37,598 nt of DNA. It comes from an uncultured Prevotella sp. (GTDB taxonomy: Bacteria; Bacteroidota; Bacteroidia; Bacteroidales; Bacteroidaceae). A program made the position numbers and the translations under genes. The stretch spans positions 1-37,598 of the forward strand of contig CAJOIW010000019.1 of NCBI GenBank assembly GCA_905234845.1, written 5' to 3'. Each line of letters opens with the position of its first letter. Position 1 is the stretch's first letter. Below, one piece after another: positions 1-7,686 of this stretch. The notes beneath the pieces are model-generated. The model was not told where the DNA came from. It saw nothing but the letters and a program-made list of their open reading frames with translations, and ran no database searches.

Positions 1-13
1 TTGGCCTTAGCAG

Positions 14-112
14 GCCGTTTATTGCAAGCCCCCGTTTTTCTGAGTCAGAGATAATCCCTTTTGTCTATAGGACATCCGGGCTAACAAGTTTAAATTTTAA
101 CGGACACCAATA
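14..112. repeat. Left copy of a ~98-bp inverted repeat, probable insertion-sequence end
   Basis: This stretch is the reverse complement of 37501-37598 apart from one extra C (five versus four in a C run) and one A/G change next to the outer end. The outer boundary reads TATTGGTGTCCG when followed away from the genes, and it lies 15 bp beyond the stop codon of pgeF. Identical outward-reading sequence at both window ends is what an assembly shows when it breaks inside two copies of one mobile element. No transposase reading frame is visible in the ~110 bp present, so the family cannot be named. Confidence 0.75.
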
Positions 113-127
113 ATTAAAAAAGTAAAC

Positions 128-907
128 TTATCTCATCATGATTCCCGTAAAGATGCGGCCTGAAAGAATGCCTAATCGGCGAGCGGAAAAATAGTCATTA
201 TGTTGGCGATAAGTACAGATACCTGACATGAGAATGTTTTCAGGAGATAGCCCTGTCTCAATGAGTTGCAGACGATTGCACAAAGGTAAATCGATGTGCC
301 ATTTGGCATAATGGCGTGCTATGCGCATCATGTTGAAACCTTGCTGTAGGAATTGCTCATAGACTTCTTCACCCACTTCAAAGTTTTCCAGAGAGATACC
401 TGGGCCGACAACTGCAGTGAGTTGTTCGGGCTGGGTGCCGAAGATTTGCTGCATGGCAGCGATGGCTTTCTCAGCAATACGCTCTACGGTTCCACGCCAA
501 CCTGCATGAACGGCAACAACAGTATGGTGAAACTTATCGTATAAGAGAATGGGAATACAATCGGCAGTGGACACACCGATACAAACTTTTGGCTGGCTAG
601 TTATAAGAGCATCAATACCTTCAAGACGCGCACTGCGCTGACTTTCTGATAAGTTGAAAAAGTCGGCATCAACATGAAGGATATTCGTCTGATGGGTCTG
701 ACGAGGAAGGATGATGTCTTGAGGAGAAATCCTAAGCACTTCGGCAAGGAGCTTCTTGTTCTGCATCACGTGTTCAGAATTGTCACCGCAATAGTGAGTG
801 ATGTTGAACGATGCATATCTATCCTCGCTCACTCCTCCTCGACGAGTTGTCGAGAATGCCACCACGTCATCATCGAGTGCATAATGATTGAGCACAGGAA
901 CTGTCAC
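128..907 (-). CDS. pgeF: Peptidoglycan editing factor PgeF (YfiH/laccase-domain family)
   Basis: This 259-residue protein belongs to the YfiH/LACC1 family. Members were first called polyphenol oxidases; they are now linked to purine nucleoside cleavage and to editing wrongly built peptidoglycan precursors in the cytoplasm. The three metal or catalytic positions are visible: His72 in RQTHQTN, Cys117 in STADCIP and His134 in VAVHAGWRG. An early TTRRGGVS motif is also typical. The length matches the family (about 240-260). The start is GTG, and its G is the last base of the obg stop codon (TAGTG), so the gene is probably translationally coupled to obg. A mobile-element end lies 15 bp past the stop. 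Family assignment is firm; which activity matters in this organism cannot be read from sequence. Confidence 0.93.
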   Translation of the reverse strand: MTVPVLNHYALDDDVVAFSTTRRGGVSEDRYASFNITHYCGDNSEHVMQNKKLLAEVLRISPQDIILPRQTHQTNILHVDADFFNLSESQRSARLEGIDALITSQPKVCIGVSTADCIPILLYDKFHHTVVAVHAGWRGTVERIAEKAIAAMQQIFGTQPEQLTAVVGPGISLENFEVGEEVYEQFLQQGFNMMRIARHYAKWHIDLPLCNRLQLIETGLSPENILMSGICTYRQHNDYFSARRLGILSGRIFTGIMMR

Positions 908-2064
908 TATTCAAAATCTTCGTATTCGTAATCATCGAGGTCTTCTATCTCGTCTTCATCGACATAGATAATCTCGTCTTCGCCCTCATCGGCCATTTCC
1001 TTTTGGAATCGGGAGAGGTCTTTGTCACGATGCACAATGATGTCTTCGCTGATTGCCATCTGCAGTTTATTACTCTCGGCGTTGAGCTCTGCCCACAGCA
1101 GGTCTTTGAGCTCGTTCAGTCCGTAGCCTGTGACAGCAGAGATGAAGACCACAGGCAGGTCATCTGGCAATGTGGGGCGCAACATATCGATGAGTTCCTC
1201 GTCGAGCAGGTCACACTTGGTGACGGCCAGCACTCGGTGTTTGTCAAGCATATCGGGATTGAACTTCCGCAACTCATTGAGCAATATATCGTATTCTCGG
1301 CGAATGTCCTCCGTATCGCCAGGCACCATAAAGAGAAGCAACGAATTACGCTCAATATGACGCAGGAAACGCAATCCGAGTCCGCGTCCTTCGCTGGCTC
1401 CCTCGATGATACCTGGGATGTCGGCCATCACGAACGATTTGTTGTCACGATAACCCACGATGCCCAACGAGGGCTCCATTGTGGTAAAAGGGTAGTTGGC
1501 AATCTTTGGACGGGCATTCGACAAAGAAGACACAAGAGTTGACTTGCCGGCATTGGGAAAACCTACAAGACCAACATCGGCCAGCAATTTCAACTCAAGG
1601 ATGACCATACGCTCCTCCATTGGCTCACCAGGCTGAGCATAACGCGGCGCCTGATTGGTGGCCGAACGGAACTGGAAATTGCCCAATCCGCCTCGACCGC
1701 CTTTGAGAAGAACAACCTCTTGGCCGTCGTAGGTCACATCGCAGATGTATTTCCCTGTCTCTGCATCGTAGATTACCGTTCCACAAGGCACTTCGATATA
1801 AGCATTCTTACCATTGGTGCCGTGGCACTTATCTCGCCCGCCATTACCTCCATGCTCGGCAAAGACATGACGCTGATATTTCAGGTGGAGCAAGGTCCAA
1901 TAATTGTGATTTCCACGCAGAATGACGCTGCCGCCATTACCGCCGTCGCCACCATCGGGACCGCCGTTAGGGTTATACTTCACGTGGCGAAGGTGCATAG
2001 ACCCTCTCCCCCCCTTGCCCGAACGGCAAAGAATTTTCACATAATCGACGAAATTGCTCTCCAT
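907..2064 (-). CDS. obg: GTPase Obg (ribosome assembly)
   Basis: Obg is a large GTPase that binds the 50S subunit precursor and links ribosome assembly to growth. The N-terminal glycine-rich Obg fold (residues about 1-160) shows the expected [11 protein letters not shown] and [11 protein letters not shown] stretches. The GTPase domain has the P-loop GFPNAGKST (168-176), the switch I region YPFTT (191-195) and DIPG (215-218) followed by [10 protein letters not shown]; a TKCD base-recognition motif comes later. The tail after about residue 345 is very acidic (runs of D and E with Y), as in many Bacteroidota Obg proteins. At 385 residues it is full length. It sits 99 bp downstream of the HPRT-adenylate kinase gene and overlaps pgeF by one base, so the three probably form one operon. 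Confidence 0.97.
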   Translation of the reverse strand: MESNFVDYVKILCRSGKGGRGSMHLRHVKYNPNGGPDGGDGGNGGSVILRGNHNYWTLLHLKYQRHVFAEHGGNGGRDKCHGTNGKNAYIEVPCGTVIYDAETGKYICDVTYDGQEVVLLKGGRGGLGNFQFRSATNQAPRYAQPGEPMEERMVILELKLLADVGLVGFPNAGKSTLVSSLSNARPKIANYPFTTMEPSLGIVGYRDNKSFVMADIPGIIEGASEGRGLGLRFLRHIERNSLLLFMVPGDTEDIRREYDILLNELRKFNPDMLDKHRVLAVTKCDLLDEELIDMLRPTLPDDLPVVFISAVTGYGLNELKDLLWAELNAESNKLQMAISEDIIVHRDKDLSRFQKEMADEGEDEIIYVDEDEIEDLDDYEYEDFE

Positions 2065-2163
2065 AAGCCCTTCAACAACAAATTAAAACGAATTATACAA
2101 ATCTCCAAAATGGAAGAAACTCATCTTATTCGTGGAATTTCGTCTTAATTCGTTGTTCTAAAA

Positions 2164-3303
2164 TTATATGCTGTCAATCACATTGCAGATGTCGCCGAAA
2201 ATCTGGTCAATATCGCCCAGACCATTGATATGATTGCGGATGCCCTCTTTCTCATACCAGTCTATGAGTGGCGATGTCTGACTGTGGTACACGTCGAGAC
2301 GCTTGCGAATAGTCTCCTCATTATCGTCGCTGCGTCCGCTCTCCTGCCCTCGCTTGATAAGACGCGTCATGAGCTCGTCCTCAGGAACATCGAGCTCTAG
2401 CATGGCTGCCACGCTATGGCCACGCTCAGCAAGCATTTCCTTGAGAGCCTCGGCTTGTGGAATGGTACGGGGGAAACCATCAAAGATAACACCCCGATGG
2501 TCTTTACCGTAAGAGTCATATACTTTGGCCAGCATATCGATGATGAGTGCGTCAGGCACAAGCTGTCCATTGTCAATATACTGTTTTGCCGTGCGGCCTA
2601 ATTCGGTCTCATTCTTTATCTCGTTGCGGAGCACGTCGCCCGTAGAGATATGTTCAAAACCATACTTCTCAATCATTTTGTCACTCTGTGTTCCCTTACC
2701 GGAACCAGGTGCGCCAAATATCACAATGTTTTTCATATTAATGCTTTTCATATTCTTTTCTTCTGTTTCTGGCACGAGTGTATAAATGTCACGCAGGTTA
2801 CGTCCCTGCTGGTCATAATCAAGCCCATAGCCCACGATGAAATCATTAGGTATCTCCATAGCAGCGTACTCGATATTGAGATCTACCTTCAGCTTCTCAG
2901 GCTTCACAAGCATTGTACAGATATGGACGGAGGCAGGATGGCGCGTACCCAACGTCTCTATCATGCGCTTCATGGTGAGACCTGTGTCGACAATATCTTC
3001 CACGATGATGATGGTGCGGTTGGTCAAGTCTTCGTTAATGCCGATGACCTCAGTGATTTTTCCCGTCGAAGTAGTACCCTCATAGGAGGCCAGCTTAACA
3101 AAGGATATCTCGCAGGGGATAGTGATGTGGCGCATGAGATCGGCAGCAAACATAAATGAGCCGTTCAATACAGCCAGCAGCAAGGGGTTCTTGCCAGCCA
3201 TATCATGGTTAATACGGTCTGCCACGGCTTGCACACGTTGCAGGATAACACTCTCGGGAATTGACGTCGCGAACGTCTTGTCCTTGATTTTTACTATAGC
3301 CAT
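2164..3303 (-). CDS. Fused hypoxanthine phosphoribosyltransferase-adenylate kinase
   Basis: One uninterrupted 379-residue frame holds two complete purine enzymes. Residues about 1-180 are a hypoxanthine phosphoribosyltransferase, with the PRPP-binding motif VEDIVDTGLT (101-110). Residues about 190-379 are adenylate kinase, with P-loop GAPGSGKGT (197-205), STGDVLR, DGFPRT and a short LID without zinc cysteines. A linker of about a dozen residues (PETEEKNMKSINM) joins them with no stop. In many Bacteroidales hpt and adk are separate neighbours; I infer a fusion by loss of the stop. The frame stays open to a TTG at 3330, but that TTG lies inside the -7 promoter box, so the ATG at 3303 is preferred. 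An internal ATG could also give free adenylate kinase. The product could pass a salvaged nucleotide between domains, though that is speculation. Confidence 0.9.
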   Translation of the reverse strand: MAIVKIKDKTFATSIPESVILQRVQAVADRINHDMAGKNPLLLAVLNGSFMFAADLMRHITIPCEISFVKLASYEGTTSTGKITEVIGINEDLTNRTIIIVEDIVDTGLTMKRMIETLGTRHPASVHICTMLVKPEKLKVDLNIEYAAMEIPNDFIVGYGLDYDQQGRNLRDIYTLVPETEEKNMKSINMKNIVIFGAPGSGKGTQSDKMIEKYGFEHISTGDVLRNEIKNETELGRTAKQYIDNGQLVPDALIIDMLAKVYDSYGKDHRGVIFDGFPRTIPQAEALKEMLAERGHSVAAMLELDVPEDELMTRLIKRGQESGRSDDNEETIRKRLDVYHSQTSPLIDWYEKEGIRNHINGLGDIDQIFGDICNVIDSI

Positions 3304-3327
3304 AGAGATTGTTCTTTGAAATTGCTG

Positions 3328-3335
3328 CAAAATTA
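3328..3335 (-). promoter_or_regulatory. Bacteroidota -7 box for the hpt-adk/obg/pgeF cluster
   Basis: On the minus strand this reads TAATTTTG, matching TAnnTTTG. No good TTTG lies 20 bp upstream, so the -33 element is weak. A start about 7-9 bases downstream would leave a leader of roughly 15 nt before the ATG at 3303, which supports that start codon. Confidence 0.6.
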
Positions 3336-3394
3336 CAAAAATTTACGAAAATTCTGCCACTTTACCCATAAAATATGAAATAAAAGAAATAAAA

Positions 3395-3426
3395 TTTGTT
3401 TTTTTATTCCAATTACATTACCTTTG
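3395..3426 (+). promoter_or_regulatory. Promoter upstream of nnr
   Basis: TTTG at 3395-3398 is followed after 20 bp by TACCTTTG at 3419-3426, a full match to the Bacteroidota sigma consensus. The leader to the nnr ATG would be about 140 nt and would contain both ~70-bp tandem repeats. Confidence 0.65.
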
Positions 3427-3559
3427 CAAAAGATTTCTGGCTATGCTTGGCATAGATCAAGTAAATTTTACTGTGCGCTCGCTGGTAAAATCTTTGCAGA
3501 AGATTTAGCTGCGCTCGGCATAGATTAAGCAAGCTTGACTCTGCGCTCGCTGGCAAAAT
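3422..3559. repeat. Two tandem copies of a ~70-bp intergenic repeat
   Basis: Copy 1 is 3422-3491 and copy 2 is 3492-3559. Both begin CTTTGCA(A/G)AAGATTT, pass through GGCATAGAT(C/T)AAG and end TGCGCTCGCTGG(T/C)AAAAT. A further partial start (CTTTGTAA) lies just before the nnr start. The copies differ at scattered positions, so the duplication is not brand new. They sit in the probable nnr leader. No coding frame is seen in them. Confidence 0.8.
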
Positions 3560-3573
3560 CTTTGTAATTGAAT

Positions 3574-5091
3574 ATGAAAATATTTACTGGAAACCAAATC
3601 CGTGAGCTCGACAAATACACTTTGGAGCATGAGCCTATCACTGCACTCAACCTGATGGAGCGTGCTGCAAAAGCTATCGTACACGCCATACGTAGCGAAT
3701 GGGACAATCGCCGGCCGGTGGTGGTCTTTGCTGGTCCTGGCAACAACGGCGGCGACGCTTTGGCTGTAGCACGTCTGCTGGCCGATGAAGGCTATCAGGT
3801 TTCCGTCTATCTTTTCAACATTCACGACCGTCTTTCCGACGAGTGTGCCACCAACAAACAGCGCATAATCGACAGCCGCCGTATCAAGGAGTTTACAGAG
3901 GTGACCATAGACTTCGACCCACCAGAGCTCGATGAGAAAATGCTTGTCGTTGACGGGCTTTTCGGCTCGGGCATCAACAAACCACTGGCTGGAGGATTTG
4001 CATCGCTTGTAAAATACATCAACCAGTCACCCTCTACGGTTGTCAGCATCGATATCCCATCGGGACTGATGACCGAGGACAACACCTACAACGTCCGTGC
4101 TAACATCATCAAGGCCGACCTCACATTAACCCTCCAACATAAGAAGCTCTCCATGCTCTTCGCTGACAATCAGCCCTATATCGGAAGGCTGAAAGTGCTT
4201 GACATAAGGCTTTCAGAAGAATATGTGAGGAAAACCGACAGTCAGTTCCGGCTCATCGAAGAAAACGACATTCGTCCGCTCATGCACCCACGCAACGACT
4301 TCGCCCATAAGGGAGACATGGGAACCGCGCTTATTGTGGCAGGAAGCTATGGCATGGCTGGCGCAGCCGTCCTCACGGCAAGGGCATGTATGCGCTCCGG
4401 AGCAGGAAAGGTCATCATCCGCACACCACGCAAGAACTACGATATCTTGCAGACGGCAGTACCCGAGGCCGTGCTCTCGGTAGACCGCGAAGAAACCTAT
4501 TTTTCTGAAGCCATCGACACCGAAGACTTCGACGCATTGGCTATAGGCCCCGGGTTAGGTGCTCACGAGACCACCGCCATCGCCCTTATCTCGCAGCTTC
4601 GCCGAAGCTCATGTCCGACTATCATCGATGCCGACGGTCTGAACATTCTCGGCAACCACCGCACATGGATGCAGCAACTACCCAAAGGTATCGTCATGAC
4701 CCCACATCCCAAAGAGCTCGACCGCATCACGGGCAATGCCAGCAACGGCTGCTACGAACAACTCTCCAAAGCTCGCGAGCTGGCTGAGAAGATTAACGGA
4801 TATATCATCCTCAAGGGTCACTACTCTGCACTCTGTGTACCCGACGGACATGTCTATTTCAACTCTACTGGCAACTCAGGCATGGCAACAGCAGGTAGCG
4901 GCGACGTGCTCACCGGCATCATCTGCGGACTACTCGCACGAGGCTACCAGCAACGCGAGGCCTGCATCCTCGGCATGTATCTGCACGGACTTGCAGGCGA
5001 CCTCGCCGTTAAGGATTTAGGTAAGGAAAGCCTCATTGCATCCGACATCATCCGCTATCTGGCCAAAGCCTTCAAACGCCTCAACGACTAA
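3574..5091 (+). CDS. nnr: Bifunctional NAD(P)HX epimerase / ADP-dependent dehydratase
   Basis: This 505-residue cytoplasmic enzyme repairs hydrated NADH and NADPH. The N-terminal YjeF/AIBP domain (about 1-215) interconverts the R and S epimers and shows the phosphate-binding loop GPGNNGGD (54-61). The C-terminal ribokinase-like domain (about 230-505) dehydrates S-NAD(P)HX with ADP. It shows AIGPGLGAHE, the DADGLN segment, MTPHPKE, ILKGH and the catalytic-loop motif TAGSGDVLTG starting at 439. The length matches fused Nnr proteins in other bacteria. An in-frame TTG two codons upstream is possible, but the ATG at 3574 is the better start. The gene stands alone and is divergent from the hpt-adk cluster. 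Confidence 0.95.
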   Translation: MKIFTGNQIRELDKYTLEHEPITALNLMERAAKAIVHAIRSEWDNRRPVVVFAGPGNNGGDALAVARLLADEGYQVSVYLFNIHDRLSDECATNKQRIIDSRRIKEFTEVTIDFDPPELDEKMLVVDGLFGSGINKPLAGGFASLVKYINQSPSTVVSIDIPSGLMTEDNTYNVRANIIKADLTLTLQHKKLSMLFADNQPYIGRLKVLDIRLSEEYVRKTDSQFRLIEENDIRPLMHPRNDFAHKGDMGTALIVAGSYGMAGAAVLTARACMRSGAGKVIIRTPRKNYDILQTAVPEAVLSVDREETYFSEAIDTEDFDALAIGPGLGAHETTAIALISQLRRSSCPTIIDADGLNILGNHRTWMQQLPKGIVMTPHPKELDRITGNASNGCYEQLSKARELAEKINGYIILKGHYSALCVPDGHVYFNSTGNSGMATAGSGDVLTGIICGLLARGYQQREACILGMYLHGLAGDLAVKDLGKESLIASDIIRYLAKAFKRLND

Positions 5092-5257
5092 CACTAATGT
5101 AAAAAAGAATGAAGAGTGAACTTTCAACTTTTCATTTTAACACGTAATCGCGTAAGCGCTTTTACAAAGCGAAGCGACTAAAAGAATTTCCATTACATGA
5201 ATTATAATTTATGACTCATTCGTGATAATTTATGTTTTCACTTTTCAACTCTCAACT

Positions 5258-6313
5258 ATGAAAAGAACAGTCCTTTTATTTTTCACTTTTTATTTTTCAC
5301 TCTTCACTTTCTCCCAGTCGCCCGTTGAAGGACTCAACTACTATCTGCCCAAGACTGTCCTAAAATTCACGTTGCAGATCGAACAGACCACGTTCACCGC
5401 AGGAGATCTGGCCCTCTACTCCGACCGCTACCTGAAAAAGCCCGTCAGGAACACCAACGAGACCACCTATCGCATCCTTGATGTCAAGATGCAAACCGTC
5501 GGCGAGGTGGACACCACAAAGCAATACACCGTCACCATCGACAAAAAGCACACCATCATCAGTCTGCAGCGCGAGAACAACGGACTGCTCACACATGTCA
5601 ACTATCATGTGTTGCCCATCGCCGACCTTATCCCCAAACCCTACCTGTCTATCAAACCAGCCAAGCTCAATCCGAGAGACTATTTCACCGAGGAGATGCT
5701 GGCCGCAGGCAGCAACGCCAAACTGGCCGAGCTCGTGGCTAAGGAGATATACGCCATCCGCGAGTCGCGCAACCAGCTTGAGCGGGGCGAGGCCGAGTTC
5801 ATGCCCAAAGACGGTGAGCAACTGAAAACCATGCTTGCCCGACTCGACAAACAAGAGAAAGCCCTGCTCCAATTGTTCGACGGAGAGGAAACAAGCCAGA
5901 CTTTTGAAAAAACCATCAGCTACACCCCGCAACCCGATAAACCCGAGGATGTCGCCTTTCGCTTCTCTACACGCTTAGGCCTCACCAGTGCCGACGACCT
6001 CGCAGGAGAGCCGTATTATATTAAGGTGGAAGACCTGAAACAACTGAAACCACTACCGTCGCCCGACACCCAACACCCATCGTCTAACAAGGCTAAAGAC
6101 GATATCGGACTTATCGTGAATATTCCAGGGAAAATCAAGATAACGCTTTCCTCACCTAAAGAAACTCTCTTTGAGCAAGAACTTTATGCCGCACAATTCG
6201 GTCAGACCGAAAACCTCAGCGGCAACCTGTTCAAGGGTAAAATGCTTACCCGCGTCAAACTCGACACCGTCACCGGCAGTGTCATCGCCATCGATGTCCA
6301 ACCGATAGAATAA
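5258..6313 (+). CDS. Exported DUF4831-type protein of unknown function
   Basis: This 351-residue protein starts with a signal peptide (MKRTVLLFFTFYFSLFTFSQ), so it is probably secreted to the periplasm or outer membrane. The mature part opens with GLNYYLPKT and a region rich in beta-forming segments, which I recognise as resembling the Bacteroidales DUF4831 family; no enzyme motif is visible. The charged stretch around residues 170-210 (many E, R and K) is probably helical. The frame stays open 12 codons further upstream, but the ATG at 5258 directly precedes the signal peptide. The 166 bp before it are AT-rich and show no convincing promoter box. The DUF assignment is from memory of the family and is moderate; the export call is firm. 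Confidence 0.7.
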   Translation: MKRTVLLFFTFYFSLFTFSQSPVEGLNYYLPKTVLKFTLQIEQTTFTAGDLALYSDRYLKKPVRNTNETTYRILDVKMQTVGEVDTTKQYTVTIDKKHTIISLQRENNGLLTHVNYHVLPIADLIPKPYLSIKPAKLNPRDYFTEEMLAAGSNAKLAELVAKEIYAIRESRNQLERGEAEFMPKDGEQLKTMLARLDKQEKALLQLFDGEETSQTFEKTISYTPQPDKPEDVAFRFSTRLGLTSADDLAGEPYYIKVEDLKQLKPLPSPDTQHPSSNKAKDDIGLIVNIPGKIKITLSSPKETLFEQELYAAQFGQTENLSGNLFKGKMLTRVKLDTVTGSVIAIDVQPIE

Positions 6314-6341
6314 AGTTTTTATTTATCTAATTGGTAATGCC

Positions 6342-7445
6342 ATGCGGATTATTGAGACGAAAGGCAATCAAAACCTGTTGGACAAGGAAAAAACGCTTTT
6401 CCTTTGTTCAAAGATGACACCTATAGGACTATATGAACAAGTATTCCGATGGACAGACAGCCTAACAGAAAGGGATTGCATTGTCTGTTTCAATTCTACA
6501 GAAATGGAAGCCGAGGTCCTAAAGGCCCTACTCGTTGCTAAGATACCAACTATCCTTTTTGTCATGAACCGTTTTACTGATGTCAATAATCTTCAGATAG
6601 AGCAGGCTTTACAAGAAGATAGAATGCTCATCGTCATTTTAAAACGTGATGAACCACGAGGAAAGGGAACCACACCGAGATTACGAAATGAGTACGTGCT
6701 GTCGCTATGCCAACACATCGTATGCGGCTATGTCAACAAGAATGGTAGTGTATTTCCTATGTTGGCAGGACGGGAAGATGTGACACAACTTATTGATAAT
6801 AATACTTGCCAGATGGCAGAGGAGCCTAAGCTGCGACATGTGCGATGGACGGTGGCACAAGACAAAGTACTGCTTCGGATGTATTATGCTGACATGGGCA
6901 TTCATGCCATTCACAAACGTCTACAACGGTCATATGTCACTATTCACCTCCGCATTCGCTCTATTACACAGCCAGAAGATGTCTTGAAAGGACGTGAGTT
7001 TGAAGACTATGTACTCAGTTTGTTTAATCCTCATGACAACGGTCCGCTCATACTACAGGAATGGCAAGGAGACAAGTCACTTGGACTTATTCGTCCGAGA
7101 AACAACAGCAACCCAGACTTTGTGTTCCGCCACGACGAAAAGGAATTTGCCGTAGAATGTAAATGGCGGGAAAGACTGGATAACGACATCGAAAAGAACC
7201 TGTTTCCCAAAACTTCCATAGAAAAATACAAAGCCTTTTCTGCAACGAGAAAGATTCCCGTCACCATTATTCTCGGCATTGGTGGCGAACCTTGTAATCC
7301 TGAATGGCTCTATGCTATCCCATTAGGTGATGTACCTACGGTCGTATCACACCCCAGCCTATTAACTGAGTTTTCTTGTACGTCTCAATCTCTAGACATA
7401 TCACTATTCATGCCAACTGAAAAGCAACCTAAAAAAAAACGCTAA
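6342..7445 (+). CDS. SLOG/DprA-like + Myb/SANT-like + PD-(D/E)XK nuclease protein
   Basis: This 367-residue protein has three recognisable parts. Residues about 15-145 resemble the DprA/SLOG Rossmann fold: a beta strand TLFLCS (18-23), a second strand IVCFNS, TILFV, and the late RNEYVLSLCQHIVCGY segment typical of single-strand-DNA or nucleotide-binding DprA relatives. Residues 159-198 form a Myb/SANT-like three-helix module (W159, D, L, Y, R, I pattern). Residues about 205-345 are a PD-(D/E)XK nuclease core: GREFE (207-211), Asp249 in NPDFVF and E262-C-K264 in AVECKW. No signal peptide or membrane segment is present, so it is cytoplasmic. It ends right after nine A; the next frame encodes a second SANT-like module (see 7441-7647). 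It stands alone, with no methylase or helicase beside it. DNA processing or defence is an inference. Confidence 0.72.
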   Translation: MRIIETKGNQNLLDKEKTLFLCSKMTPIGLYEQVFRWTDSLTERDCIVCFNSTEMEAEVLKALLVAKIPTILFVMNRFTDVNNLQIEQALQEDRMLIVILKRDEPRGKGTTPRLRNEYVLSLCQHIVCGYVNKNGSVFPMLAGREDVTQLIDNNTCQMAEEPKLRHVRWTVAQDKVLLRMYYADMGIHAIHKRLQRSYVTIHLRIRSITQPEDVLKGREFEDYVLSLFNPHDNGPLILQEWQGDKSLGLIRPRNNSNPDFVFRHDEKEFAVECKWRERLDNDIEKNLFPKTSIEKYKAFSATRKIPVTIILGIGGEPCNPEWLYAIPLGDVPTVVSHPSLLTEFSCTSQSLDISLFMPTEKQPKKKR

Positions 7446-7647
7446 TACTATTGAGGAAAAAAGGAAATTATATCCCAATGCATACAAGCCATGGAGCAAA
7501 GAAGATGATGAACGTCTATGGTTTTTATATGAGAAAGGAGGAAATGTCAAGGAGCTTTCACTATTTTTTAAGCGTAATGAGGGAGCTATTCGCTCACGGA
7601 TAAATAAGATTATTATGGACAAGAGTATATGCAACCAAGACCATTAA
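7441..7647 (+). other. Out-of-frame C-terminal extension (second SANT-like module) of the nuclease gene
   Basis: If the A9 run at 7431-7439 were read as A8, translation of the preceding gene would continue here to a TAA at 7645-7647, giving 434 residues instead of 367. The extension contains a module of about 40 residues, from PWSKEDDERL to the end SRINKI. It lines up with residues 159-198 of the main protein: W at the start, D, L, Y, then R and I at equal spacing. The frame has no ATG before its last few codons, so it is unlikely to be an independent gene. Options are phase variation, transcriptional slippage, +1 frameshifting, or a base-calling error. Confidence 0.65.
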
Positions 7648-7653
7648 ACTTGT

Positions 7654-7686
7654 AACATTCCCCGCTGGCGGGGAATGTTTTATTTT
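7654..7686. terminator. Bidirectional terminator between convergent genes
   Basis: A perfect 12-bp stem (AACATTCCCCGC at 7654-7665 with its complement at 7668-7679) is followed by TTTATTTTA. It lies 6 bp after the extension stop and touches the stop codon of the convergent glycosidase gene. Confidence 0.85.

Noticed and set aside
14..112. Transposase start within the terminal repeat
   Set aside because: The short frame from ATGTCCTATAG stops after 18 codons in the left copy and is cut by the window end in the right copy, so there is too little to call.
3304..3330. TTG start for the HPRT-adenylate kinase gene at 3330
   Set aside because: The TTG is part of the -7 promoter box, so it would not be in the transcript; the ATG at 3303 is preferred.
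5360..5932. 190-codon minus-strand open frame
   Set aside because: Antisense to the DUF4831-type gene, which has a signal peptide and better composition.
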